Positions 44,300 through 55,831 of a stretch of DNA of 64,000 nt are shown here, one piece after another. Origin of the DNA: Dysidea avara (Eukaryota > Porifera > Demospongiae > Dictyoceratida > Dysideidae); assembly GCF_963678975.1 (NCBI RefSeq), contig NC_089272.1, positions 59,346,574 through 59,410,573 of the forward strand, written 5' to 3'. The notes below the pieces were generated by a model. That model saw nothing but the letters and a program-made list of their open reading frames with translations. It searched no databases and was not told where the DNA came from. The translations under genes and the position numbers were made by a program. Every line of letters starts with the position of its first letter. Position 1 is the stretch's first letter.

Positions 44300-46262
44300 G
44301 TGACTTCTTACATAACTGAACTGTAGCTAAAACTCCCATTGTTTGTAGTTGAACTATTTTCTGGGTGATTTGTTTCTAGCTGAACTCTCTACAGGATGAT
44401 TTGTTTGCAGCTGAACTCTCTACATGGTGATTTCTTTGTAGCTGAACTCTCTGCAAGGTGACTTGTTCAAGCTGAACTCTCTAAAGGATGGCTGAATTCT
44501 CTACAAGGTGATTTGTTTGCAACTGAACTCTCTACAAGATAATTTGTTTCTAGCTGATCTCTCTATAGTGTAACTTGATTGTAGCTGAACTATCTACAGG
44601 ATGGTTTCTTTGTAGCTGATCTCTCTACAGGATGACTTGTTTCTAGCTGATCTCTCTAAATGGTGACTTGTTTCTAGCTGAACTCTCTATAGGGTTTTCT
44701 GTTTGCAATTGAACTCTCTACAGGATGGGTTCTTTGTAGCTGATCTCTCTACAGGGTGACTTGTTTCTTGCTGATCTCTCTACATGGTGACTTATTTCTA
44801 GGTGAACTCTCTATAGGGTTATCTGTTTGTAATTGAACTCTCTACAGGATGGTTTCTTTGTAGCTGCTCTCTCTACGGGGTGACTTGTTTCTAGCTGATC
44901 TCTCTATAGTGTAACTTGATTGTAGCTGAACTATCTACAGGATGGTTTCTTTGTAGCTGATCTCTCTACAGGATGACTTGTTTCTAGCTGATCTCTCTAA
45001 ATGGTGACTTGTTTCTAGCTGAACTCTCTATAGGGTTTTCTGTTTGCAATTGAACTCTCTACAGGATGGGTTCTTTGTAGCTGATCTCTCTACAGGGTGA
45101 CTTGTTTCTTGCTGATCTCTCTACATGGTGACTTATTTCTAGGTGAACTCTCTATAGGGTTATCTGTTTGTAATTGAACTCTCTACAGGATGGTTTCTTT
45201 GTAGCTGCTCTCTCTACGGGGTGACTTGTTTCTAGCTGATCTGTCTATAGGGCGAACTTGTTTCTGGCTGAACTTTCTATGGATGATTTGTTTGCAGCTG
45301 AATTCTCTACATGGTGGTTTCTTTGTAGCTGAACTCTCTACAAGGTGATTTCTTCTAGCTGATCTCTCTACAGGTTATCTGTTTGTAACTGAACTTTCTA
45401 CAGGGTGATTTGTTTGCAGCTGAACTCTTTATATGATGGTTTCTTTGTTGCTGAGCTCTGTACAAGGTAACTTCTTCTAGCTGATCTTTCTATAGGGTGA
45501 CTTTTTTGTAGCTGAACTATCTGCAGGGTGATTTGTTTGTAGTTGAACTCTCTACAAGGTGATCCTTCTAGCTGATCTCTCTACAGGATGACTTTTTCTA
45601 GCTGAACTCTCTACCTGTTCATAGCTGCACTCTCTACAGGGTGATATGTTTGCAGTTGGACTCTCTACATGATGGTTTCTTTGTAACTAAACTCTCTATA
45701 AGGTGATGTCTTGTAGCTGATCTCTCTGCGGATGACTAATTTTTTCTAACTGATCTCTCTATAGAGTTATAACTTTCTCTATAGAGTTATAACATGTTTG
45801 TATAGCTGAACTCTTTACAGGGTGGTTTTTTGATCGGTTGCTAAACTCTCCAGCTAAGTGGTGACTTGTTTGTACTACAGAGTGACTTGTTTGTACTACA
45901 GAGTGACTTGTTTGTAGCTGAACTCTCTACAGAGTGACTTACTTGTACGTGAGCTGAACATTGCATAATGTAACTTGTTTGTAGCTGATCTAGATGAACT
46001 CTCTACTGGGTATCTTTTTTGTAGCTGAACCCTTTATGCAGTGACTTTTTTGTAGCTGAATTCTCTACAGAATGACTTGTTGTCTCTATAAGGTGACTTG
46101 TTTATAGCTGAATTCTCTTCAGTGTGACTTATAATGTTCTGAATCTCTACAGCAACATATTTGTAGTTGAACTCTCTACAGGGTGACTTGCTTGTAGCTG
46201 AATTGTCTATAAGATTAACTGTTTGCAGCTGAACTCCCTACAGAACAACTTGCAATGTAATA
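44300..46262 (-). repeat. 31-bp minisatellite, inverted 2-kb block
   Basis: The monomer reads gtttgtagctgaactctcta then cagggtgactt, the complement of the 19441 block. A segment of about 360 bp is itself duplicated: the run from gtaacttgattgtagctgaa at 44571 recurs at 44908, giving near-identical 44560-44900 and 44900-45240. Towards 45800-46260 the units degenerate. Confidence 0.85.
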
Positions 46263-46299
46263 TAATTCTATAATGGAGTAAATCATAAACGTAGCTGAA

Positions 46300-46341
46300 T
46301 GCTCTATTAGGGTGACTGTTCTATTAGAGTATCTCGATCTC
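46300..46341 (-). promoter_or_regulatory. CTCTAATAGAG module at the minisatellite edge
   Basis: gctctattagggtgactgtt then ctattagagtatctcgatct, two units on the minus strand. Its position between core and minisatellite is the same as at 19394 and 29044. Confidence 0.5.
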
Positions 46342-47098
46342 GCATATGCTACACGTAGTTGGCTTTGGAATCAGAACTCAGTGGTTTGTAATCCGATTCT
46401 TCTGCAAGGTCTTTCTATGATAATTATTCCAGCTACACACCGATTGTCAGCCCACTGCTTTAAGCGGTTTGCTTGGTAGGCGTGAAACTAATAGATTTTT
46501 TTATTCATAAAAATCGATCGCGTAATTGTGACACAGGTTGGGTTTTGTGTCATATCTCGATGGCCTTTACGTGGATTCCTTTCAAACCACAAAAAGGCAC
46601 TCCTACGATAGTTACTCCATCTACATAGCAATTTTCAGCTCATTCCTTCAAGCGGTTTACCCTGTGGGCGTGACAGACCTTCGACCTTATTTTACGCAAA
46701 TAATCGGTCATAACTCGGTGAATGTTCATCGGATTCCAACCAAACGTGGTACTGAGATTCGCCTTAATAAGTCCTTTAAGTGTGCCAATATCCAGCCCGA
46801 TTGGAGCACGCATTTGTGTTTTATGGCGGATTTTGCAAAGTGTGCGAAAAGAAGTACAGTATATAGAAGAAAAACACGAAGAAAAAAACCCCAAAATTTG
46901 GCCGTTCGTATCTCAGAAATGGTTGGAGCGATGTTCTTCAGATTTGGAATGTGGACTCCCCTACCTAACCGGCACTTCTGCAACAACTTTGGTTTCAATC
47001 GGATAAGGAATCACGGAACTACAAAGGTATGCAAATCGCGTTTACTTTCTTCCTCTAAATATACTCACGGTGTGGCGCGCCGGCTTCTTGGGCCGCAC

Positions 47099-47933
47099 CA
47101 GGCCCGTAGCCAGGGGGGAATTCGGGGGGTTCGGAAGAACCGCCCTCTTGGGAAAAAGGTCCACAATTTCAGTAAAAAGGTCCACAATTTTAGCAAAACG
47201 GTCCTCAATTTTAGTATACAAGTCCAAATTATCAGTAGCAAAAGTTCATTAGCTCCAGTTTAATAAACACTACTCATGTAATCATCTAATAAGAAGCTAA
47301 ATTAAGTGCTCCGAGTAGCTGGCTCATTCAGTGCTTGTAATGCATCGACATACTCTAATAGAGCAGTCAACCACCCTAATAGAACAATCACTCTAATAAA
47401 ACAATCACTCTAATAGAACAGTCACAATTACATTTTCTTTTAAAATCTGTATGTAACTACTTATTTGATTTACAAAACCATATTTGTTGTCTAGTGGGCA
47501 AGCCCCTCCCATGCAGAGCCGTGCATAAATAACATCCTTGCTTCAATGCGCGATCCAACAGAGCACTCAATCTTTCCCATTCTTATTCACTGTGACATTC
47601 CAATATATTATAGACACAGATGGTATAATCACAGATGGTATAATTACAGTAGTAGTAGAGAGATAGTTCCCAGATGTCATTTAAATAGCTGGCCTTGACC
47701 TTACCTAAAAATTGTTATTTTTATTGACTGAAATGCCTCTAATTCAACCTTTTAGTGTCTATTTTCAAAAACATTTCCTGGGGGGGCATGCCCCCAAACT
47801 CCACTAGTTTCAGCATGTTTCGCATGCTGGGTGTGCCTCACACACCATAATGTAATCCATATAAAAAGGCCTCAAAAAGGTCCACTTTTCTTCTAAAAGA
47901 ACCTACCCAGATAAAAGTCTGGCTATGGCCCTG
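47099..47933. mobile_element. 835-bp terminal-inverted-repeat element nested in the hairpin-ended repeat
   Basis: The ends caggcccgtagccaggg and ctggctatggccctg are inverted. cgcac (47094-47098) and cgtac (47934-47938) flank it; removing the insert and one flank restores ggccgcacgacacac exactly as in the copy at 36857. The left part holds a 21-bp repeat, aaaaggtccacaattt(c/t)agt, about four times (47155-47225). A multi-unit module lies at 47343-47432 and ggggggcatgcccccaa at about 47783. The ends are CAGG-type like the hAT-like elements but the sequence is distinct. Confidence 0.75.
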
Positions 47934-47962
47934 CGTACGACACACTACCGTGTGTCTTGATT

Positions 47963-48490
47963 TGAGATAATGTTACTCATTAACTAACAAACTAACCATA
48001 GTTAGTTTGGTGCACAGTAACATAGCATGCTTGTGCATGAATGTATTTTTGCTAAGGAATTTTCCTATGACTTAGCTATAAAAGTAGATTGCATGAGGTT
48101 TTCCATCATTAATGCTTTGCAACATGCACAGAATAACTATACATAATAAGTACTTCATTTTTTGTAAGAGTGGATGAGGCAACTTTGTGTTCAAATTACA
48201 ATGTAGTCTACTAAAAAACTTGAAAGATATTTAGTAGCTATGCAGATAGGAAACAGTTACTCAAAAAAGCAGACCTGTATACAGTATATTGTACATATTA
48301 AAAGACTTTTAGCTTCAATTAAGTAGCTAAACACTGGTGTGTCAGTGATTCTACCTGACATTTGTGTGTTATAATTGTACATGCTTACTGTGGCTTGTTG
48401 TTCAATACTAATAATGAATAACACGCATCAGGAGTACTGCTGTGTGGTACATTCGTATACAGTATAATTGTTTTCAATAGAAAATCAATC
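47963..48490. other. 5' flank of the membrane-protein gene
   Basis: No coding sequence. A possible weak TATA (gtataattg, about 48461) lies 20-30 bp before the first ATG. An inverted ttagtttg/caaactaa pair sits near 47985-48010. Confidence 0.35.
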
Positions 48491-51400
48491 ATGTTCTTGC
48501 TACTTCTACTATCATCACTACTTCACAATTCAACTGCTTCTGTCTACACCATCAGTTATTCACACCTAATAATTCTAACACTACATGGCATCATTGCCAC
48601 AATTTACAACACTACATGCTCAATACTACCAAGTACTTCACCTCTAACACTCAACTATTCTTCCTACCAGGACTACATCACCTTCACACTGATCTCATCA
48701 TACAAAATGTTCACAACTTTTCACTCATAGGCAGTACGACTAATAGTAAAACACCTGACACTATCATCCAGTATGGCACATATACCATAAACGTGGCTAA
48801 CAGTACTAGAATAACTGTGGCTAGTATTACTTTTGAGAACATGATCACACAAATAAAAGGTGTGAAAACTTTTCTAAACATACTTAACAGTGCTCATATA
48901 TACCTGAAATGTCTTGCAAGTATGAATAAAGGATTAATAAATGTAGTGAATATATTTGGAAGTTCACTACTTTCTGATATTAATAACACAGTACTACACA
49001 TTAAATATGATGATAATGACATGACAGCAAAGTCAAGAAATCATCTGCTTATAGTTCAGAATTACACAACAACAAGAATGCTTGTCTTATTACCAACTAT
49101 ATATATACAATTGTTACAAGTGTCGTATAAAGTTATTATCAACATCACTGATTCTACCTTCATCAGCTGTCATAACACATTTTTGCGGATCAGGAGCAGC
49201 AGTTGTGGGCACAGAAGGAACATTATTACTGTAAAAAACTGCATGCTTCTGTCCAACATCCAACATGTTGATTCATTAATAGACATAAATTTACTGATAT
49301 GTGTGAATAAGGGTACCAGTATCATGATGTCCAGCAACACACTTTTTTTTTTGATAACTGCTGGTTCACTAAAAATTATTGTCATCATAAATATTGTAAT
49401 TATAACAGAAATTGGTCTAATATAATAAGTTGTATATGGTACCCACACTATACTGACCAACATTTAGCACAAACCCAAGAAGCAAACTTAATATTCCATT
49501 ACTGCAAGTTTACCTATAATATGGCAAAATATTTACTGTATTTCAAGAGAGTAGAAACACATATGACTATCAATAATGCAATTCACATAATTGGGACAAT
49601 TTTCACATCAAACGAAAGGTTTGGAACACTAATAAAATCTGACATACAGATTATTTTAGTTGGTCCAATCATATTTCACAACAACAATCACGTTACAATA
49701 CTTGATGCTCCAGTACAGTTTAAAGGCTATATAGAAGCATCAGATAATGAAGCAATGTATTTTTTGTCAACGCCAACTGATAGTAATGCTAACCTTATAA
49801 GTAACACTATTCTGAATATTACATGCAACACATTTTTAGCAGAAATATTTCATAAAGAATGGTCACGTGATGAAATTATTCCAGCCTGCTATTTCCAATT
49901 CTACTCCAGTGGTAGCAAAAATAGCATTACCACAAAATCATACCAAATAGCAATCGTTGACAACATCGGGAATCCCTATTATCCCAGGTTAAAAGTATTT
50001 TCTGAAAATATACAAAATATAAACTGTAAGATGTTTTCAGACTCTGTCTTTTATAGGTTTAATCCATTGGAAGTGTACAAGTCAATCATAGACTACAAAA
50101 ATGAAACTGAACAATTATTTGATACAGGGCTGCTGTGCCATTGTTCCAGTGAAGGAAAACAGAACTGTCAGACCGATACTCTTGGTCCTATATATGCTGG
50201 ACAATTACTGACCCTTAACTTAAGGAGTAATAATAATATTAATACGCTTTATGTTAATGTTGACATGTACCACAGTTATCTGCCACCATCACACTGCAAG
50301 GTATCCTCTACCAGTGAAACCTTTAATGTTGTTAGGAATAGTTGTACACAACTCCGCTACACCATATTATCAGCAGATAAAGAACAATGTGAGTTGGTTT
50401 TCAGCTCTAAATATGTCAATACCATCACAATATTTTACATCAAATTATACAAATGTCCAGTAGGATTTTCATTAAATAACAACACTGAGGCATGTGATTG
50501 TGACCCAGTGCTGAAGAAGTTGGTATTAAAATGTAATATTAACGATCAAACTGTGTTACGTCATGCTAACTGTTGGATATCCGCTGAATCTCATAACAAC
50601 CATCACAATTACCAAACCTCTCATCATTGTCCATTCCACTACTGCCTACCTCACTCTTCAACTGTCAACTTCTCCACTCCTAACTCACAGTGTCAGTTTA
50701 ACAGAGCTGGCATATTGTGTGGACAATGTCAACAAAACCTCAGTACGATATTTGGTTCCTCTCAATGTCAGCACTGCTCCAACATAACACTCTTACTCAT
50801 CCTACCTATCATAATTGCAGGCATTTTATTAGTCTTACTACTCTTCCTTCTCAACCTCACAGTTACTGATGGAACTATTAATGCATTTATTATGTATGCT
50901 AATATCATTAGCATTAACAATGATGTGTTCTTTGATACTGATGAAATTGGCACACCGGCGTATACATTCATCTCACTAGCTAATTTTGATTTGGGTATTA
51001 AAATATGTTTTTACAATGGTATGGATGACTTTGCTAAGATATGGTTACAATTAGCATTTCCCTTCTACCTCATCTTCATTGCTACATCACTCATCATAGT
51101 AAGTCGTTACTCCACTACAATACAGAGGATCACTGCACGTAGAGCACTACCAGTACTTGATACACTTTTCCTATTGTCCTATACTAAGATATTACATACA
51201 GTGTCCAATGTCTTGTTCTTCTACTCCACAGTCACTCACCTACCTAGTAAACACACCACACTAGTGTGGTCAGTAGATACTAATGTATCACTGTTTGGAG
51301 TTAAGTTTGCTATATTGTTCATCACTTGTGTTGTACTTTTCTTGGTGCTACTATCATTTAACATTGTGCTGCTGTTCACAAGGACCCTGATGAGATTCCA

Positions 51401-51953
51401 GTCAGTTAACAGATTCAAGCCACTACTTGATGCTTATCAAGGACCTTACAAGGATCACTACTACTACTGGACTGGATTACAGTTATTAATAAGGGCTGTG
51501 TTCTTTGGTATAGCAGCTCTAGACAAGAAAATCTGTTTAATCATTGGAGCCGCTGTCACCAGTGGACTAATAGGATTACATGGATTTGTTGGACCTTTCA
51601 AAAGCAAGATTAAAAACTTTCAAGAACTTCTATTCGCTTTAAACCTTCAACTATTATACATCTTCACATTGTCTGGTCTAGGAGCCACTGCAGTCAATGT
51701 AATGGTTACCATTGCTGCAATACACTTCATCATCATATGCATGGCCACTAGTAATATCTTCACTTGTGCTGGAGTGATTGTCAGGTCCAATCCTTACCAC
51801 AGTAACTGCATGAACTCAATAGTCGGGTGGATCACAAAGTTACACATGAAACCAAAAATAGAACCTGATGAAATACTGACTCTTAACAACATTCCAGAGG
51901 TTGCTTATAACTATCACGAATATCAAGAACCATTAATTGGTGTAGATATGTAA
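48491..51953 (+). pseudogene. Large Cys-rich extracellular plus multi-span membrane protein, disrupted by two frameshifts
   Basis: The locus codes for about 1150 residues with no introns. A signal peptide (MFLLLLLSSLLHNSTASVYT) opens the frame. Around 48551-48562 the reading moves one base, giving CHNLQHYMLNTTKYFTSNTQ and PGLHHLHTDLIIQNVHN; in the T-run at about 49342-49354 it moves again into DNCWFTKNYCHHKYCNYN and then stays open to the stop. The middle is rich in N-glycosylation sites and repeated beta-type segments. A Cys-rich block follows (LLCHCSSEG near 50130, CPVGFSLN, CQFNRAGILCGQC near 50695), then seven or eight membrane spans between 50785 and 51770 and a short cytosolic tail. I know proteins with this sequence pattern as an expanded intronless family in sponge gene models; ligand and function are unknown. 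The frameshifts may be real decay or homopolymer errors, as the rest is intact. An AATAAA at 52193 could serve the 3' end. Confidence 0.75.
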
Positions 51954-53475
51954 TGGTAGCTGCAGGTTCAGTGAATGATAGCAGCATGTTTCATTAATCA
52001 TAGCTGTTCGTATTTATACCTTTGATTGTAGTGCTCTGTGATGCATTAAACATTAGTTATTATATAATTATAATATAGAACATTTTTTCTGCAGACATGT
52101 CAATATTATGCACCACAAAGCATACTTCTTGTGTAGTGACACATGCACCAGACACATTATATATACAAATTAACATAATTTTATAGCTCGTTAATAAAAG
52201 AATATTCAGAAAACTAGCTAAAGACATTTTAACACCTAACCTATGCAAACCTCTGCGGACTAACCATCTTGTGATAGGATAACTTAAATGTTCACATCAC
52301 TGAAGTTGTGTAACAAGGAATTGTTGTACAATAACAAAACATTACCATGATAATGAGGTATAATAAAACCAAGGGCATATTTTGGGGGAGTAAAGCATTC
52401 CCTCTAAATTTTACTGGAAAGATAGTAGAAGCTATATGGTATAGTATATGTGCAATTGCATCTAAAGCATACATGGACAATTAAAAGATGGAAAGAGTGA
52501 GATGATAAGAGCTAATCTCTTCTAGGAATTAACAAGAGGTTTATATTTCAGAAATAAAACTACTATGCATCAAAATACTTCAATTCAGCAAAACAGTGAG
52601 CTACTCCAATAAAATATCCATCATTTAAAATTCTTAAACTACAAGGAGCAAAGACCAACTCCTGGATCCCTTGAAATTCAACTTTGAACTCAAAAGATAG
52701 CTGTGCCCTGTACAAATAATGAAAGCTAGTTACCATGCATGCACTCATTGCATGGCTAGACAAGTTAATGACAATTTCAGTTTTTAACAGTTTACAATGC
52801 TTGGTTCAGTCAAAACCAATGCCATACTTCTAAGAAAACTCAATTTGCAAAATTTATTATTTTTCATGTGAGGGCATACCCCCAGACCTCTCTATATAAA
52901 GTATGCTCTGAATGCTGACTGCACTACTAGTTGTATTAACCAGTTGCCACCTTTTTTAGCTACCACTATTATATAGATACCCATAGCTTAGCACTCCCAT
53001 CGCCACTTCCTTTGCAAATTCTAAATCCACACCTGAAAACCAAAATGTAATTACAGAACAATCATTTTGTGCTACATAAACATAATTACATAAGATACAG
53101 CTGCAGTGTAAGTAGCTATAGAGAACATGATACGCACAGGGTGAGATCCAAGGGGTGCCATGAGGGCTTATTATAATACACTTCTAATGCATGTTGTTTT
53201 GGCTATAACTTATTATTTTATGCTCTAAAAGTTTTAAAAGCATGCAAATGTATTAATTACATGCTTCCTTGTATATATATAGTCTTATTAGAAACACAGA
53301 TGTTTTAATTGTTATATGTACAACTGCACGTATAACATTATACACACAATCTAAACATAACATAAAATTGTCACACATGGATCTCTCTATATATTCAGAC
53401 TTAATGGATGTGACATTTGCCCTGTCTACATGCGTTCAATAAAATCATTGTACAGTTCATTAAGCAAATAGAGTA
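51954..53475. other. No gene seen
   Basis: AT-rich DNA. agggcatacccccagacctc at about 52872 resembles the ggggcatgcccccaga block inside the hAT-like elements, so a decayed copy may lie at about 52850-53040 (it ends with aaatccacacctg). Confidence 0.4.
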
Positions 53476-53483
53476 CTTCAGGG

Positions 53484-53778
53484 TAACGGTGGATCCAGAC
53501 TTATGGGAATGGGGGGTCAAAATAAACTCTGAGACACTAAATTGTCTGGTTTGGTAAGGTGAGACCCAAAAAAGGTCACAGCCAGCTGAAAATAGCTGCC
53601 CACCACACCAACTATGTGTTTATCACTGATAAAGTAAATAAAAATCCTTAAATAGCTCACTACAAACTGCTCTAATACTGTGACTGCTCTATTAGAGTAT
53701 CTCGATCTTGGTATACCAAAATTTTTCGGAGGGGGGGCAAGATCCCCCTTTTAACCCCCCCCCCTGTATCCGCCTCTG
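53484..53778. mobile_element. hAT-like non-autonomous element, copy G, with 8-bp duplication
   Basis: cttcaggg occurs at 53476-53483 and 53779-53786. The ends are taacggtggatccagac and ctgtatccgcctctg. G/C-tract subterminal sequences and the inverted module (53679-53708) match the other copies, especially B and D (ggtaaggtgagacc, caccacaccaac). Confidence 0.8.
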
Positions 53779-53874
53779 CTTCAGGGGTTCTATTCCTTAG
53801 TATCACTAACCATAATTGACTATCACATTTTCTGATTGACTGTTGGTGATGTCAATGACATCAAGAGTTTATAA

Positions 53875-54475
53875 TGGCTTGACATCTAGGTTTAGTTTTC
53901 AGTCTGATTCCAACATGTTGGAGAGAACCTCAAGCTTTACATTACCATTATGATAGTAACGTTTACTTTCTCTCTGACATATTGCCTTTTCACTGCTTGA
54001 CATTTAGATTTAGTTTTCAGTAGGTTTTCATAATTTCTGGACTGATTCCAACATGTCAGAGAGGACTTAAAGTTTTAATTAAATTATGGATATCCAAGCT
54101 TTACATTACCATATTAATATATTGTTTTATCTGACATGTTGGATGTTTGACATCTAGATTTAGTTTTCCATAATTTCTGGACTTCAAAAATCAATAAGCT
54201 AGCACTAAACTATCTAAATTGTTAAATTTCATGGAAATCCAAAGCTTTACATTACCATATTAATATCCTTTTTACTGCTAGAGTTTAGTTTTATAATTTC
54301 GGACTGATTCCAACATGTAGGAAAGAAAGCTGTTGAGTTATCTTTCCAACATGTTGGAAGCAATCCTTTTTACTGCTAGACATTTAGATTTAGCTTCAGT
54401 AGATTTTCATAATTTCTGGACTAATTCCAACATGTAGGAAAGGACCTACATTGTTTAAATTTCATGGAAACTCTT
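53875..54475 (+). repeat. Diverged tandem repeat, units of about 115-150 bp
   Basis: Each unit contains gaca(t)ctagatttagttttc, ataatttctggact, gattccaacatgt(t/a/c)gga(g/a)ag and caagctttacattaccat. About five units can be traced, with insertions and deletions. No coding support. Confidence 0.65.
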
Positions 54476-54578
54476 GGTGGCATATGGATTAATGATTTAT
54501 TGAGAGCAATTCTCATTTTTGCACATTTATCATGTATTCCAGCCATATCTATTAATTGTCACATGTTATTCTATTTAC

Positions 54579-54635
54579 TTCTAACTAACAGTGTCGTTTA
54601 ACAAAACTGGTGTGCTTTGCAGACATTGTGAATGA
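54579..54635 (+). pseudogene. Very short relic of the Cys-rich membrane protein family
   Basis: ctaactaacagtgtcgttta onward reads (S)N-stop-QCRFNKTGVLCRHCE, corresponding to SQCQFNRAGILCGQCQ at about 50690-50740 of the neighbouring gene. Nothing else of the gene is kept on either side that I can align. Confidence 0.5.
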
Positions 54636-54640
54636 CTATA

Positions 54641-55604
54641 ATATTATACATAATCATTGACTGTTAAACTTTGGGAAAGCCTACAGCATCAAAGGAGGTG
54701 TTGTAAGACAACTCCTTTAAGGTAAAAAGTGTAACAGCTGCACCCAAATGGATGTTTAATTATTCTGAAGATTGTAGCTCACCAACAACTGTTATAGTTA
54801 ATTAAGCCTACTAAAATGTCACACATTGTACATACAATTCTTACCTGCCAGTGTATCCACTATACAAGTGGTTGAACATGAAAGCAAAACCATGAAGACA
54901 ATACCTATAATTTTATATTGGTATAGTGATCAATAATAAACATGGGAGCAATGTTTACTATTTAACTTAATACTGAGACCATGTTTACCCTGTCCATACA
55001 ATACACCAGCAGTCCTATTAAAATGACACTGACATTCTGAGAATCAGGAGCAGACATCTGCAAGTTAATATAAAATTAATGAATATGCGATAATGAGCAG
55101 TAGCTAAATCAACAATAAGGAGATATGCATTAATTTTGTGCATATATAGTTAATGGTATGAGCAAAAAAATCTATGCCTATCTTGGTTGAATGTGACTTA
55201 GGAACAATCTACACAAGTTTCCATATCCATAACTGTACAAGAAATCTTTGAAAAATTTTTTTGCTGCATTTCTGATCCACATACAGAACTAGGAAGATTG
55301 AGGTGGTTTTAATTCCACATTGACAAGTGCTTTTCCTGAGCAGAAAAATTCAAAGTAAAGTCAATTGGCCTGTTGGCAATAATCTCTTTGTCTGAACAAA
55401 AATATACTTTTACTAATTCTGACTTGTTATTGACTATTATAATCTCCTGGTTAGTTTCCCAATCATTTAAAGAACTGTACATATCCAAGAGCAGTGGGAA
55501 ATCAATTATTGCATAGCTTTGAAACTTGGGCTCCACTTAACACCATTAAACAGTTGTTCACTGCCCATCATTGTAGTGTTGTTCCATCAATGTATTAGGC
55601 AAAG
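54641..55604. other. No recognised gene; one unassigned open frame
   Basis: A minus-strand frame without an ATG (55536-55309) reads DWETNQEIIIVNNKSELVKV and RPIDFTLNFSAQEKH. It looks protein-like in composition but is not recognised and has no clear splice sites, so it could be a relic exon. The rest is stop-dense. Confidence 0.25.
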
Positions 55605-55831
55605 TATATGTGACCGTATGTGAAAAATAATGGTCTTCCACATACACCCAATTCCATGAACTCAGTGACCATTACTCAACGCTCAAGAACTTGAAAATGT
55701 TTTCATCCATTAAGTTATGTTGGTGCTCACTATTGACCATGTAAATTTCAAGTCAATAGCCTGTTCCTTAGTAAAAGTTGGTTCATTGGATGTGTGTGGA
55801 AGACCTGTTTTCATCATTCCAGTCACATATA
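55605..55831. mobile_element. MITE with TATATGTGACC ends, relative of the 23000 copy
   Basis: tatatgtgaccgtatgtgaa at the left faces cattccagtcacatata at the right. The subterminal words ggtcttccacatacacccaa and ggatgtgtgtggaagacc match the copy at 23000-23244. The interior also aligns (actcaacgctcaagaa; cactattgaccatg). Confidence 0.75.

Larger units (their letters stand above)
44290..47962 (-). mobile_element. Hairpin-ended repeat element, inverted copy, split
   Basis: In minus orientation: the terminus with the acacactaccgtgtgtc hairpin (47939-47962), interruption by the element at 47099-47933, then gggccgcac / gccggcttcttgggccg (47070-47098), a diverged core (46500-47060) with a minus-strand peptide KGLIKANLSTTFGWNPMN, the module (46300-46341), and the 31-bp minisatellite (44300-46262). 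The core is more diverged from the other copies than they are from each other. Confidence 0.65.

Noticed and set aside
47042..47263. Heptad-like frame KKVHNFSKKVHNFSK as a coiled-coil gene
   Set aside because: It lies inside a 21-bp DNA repeat of a nested transposable element with no gene context.
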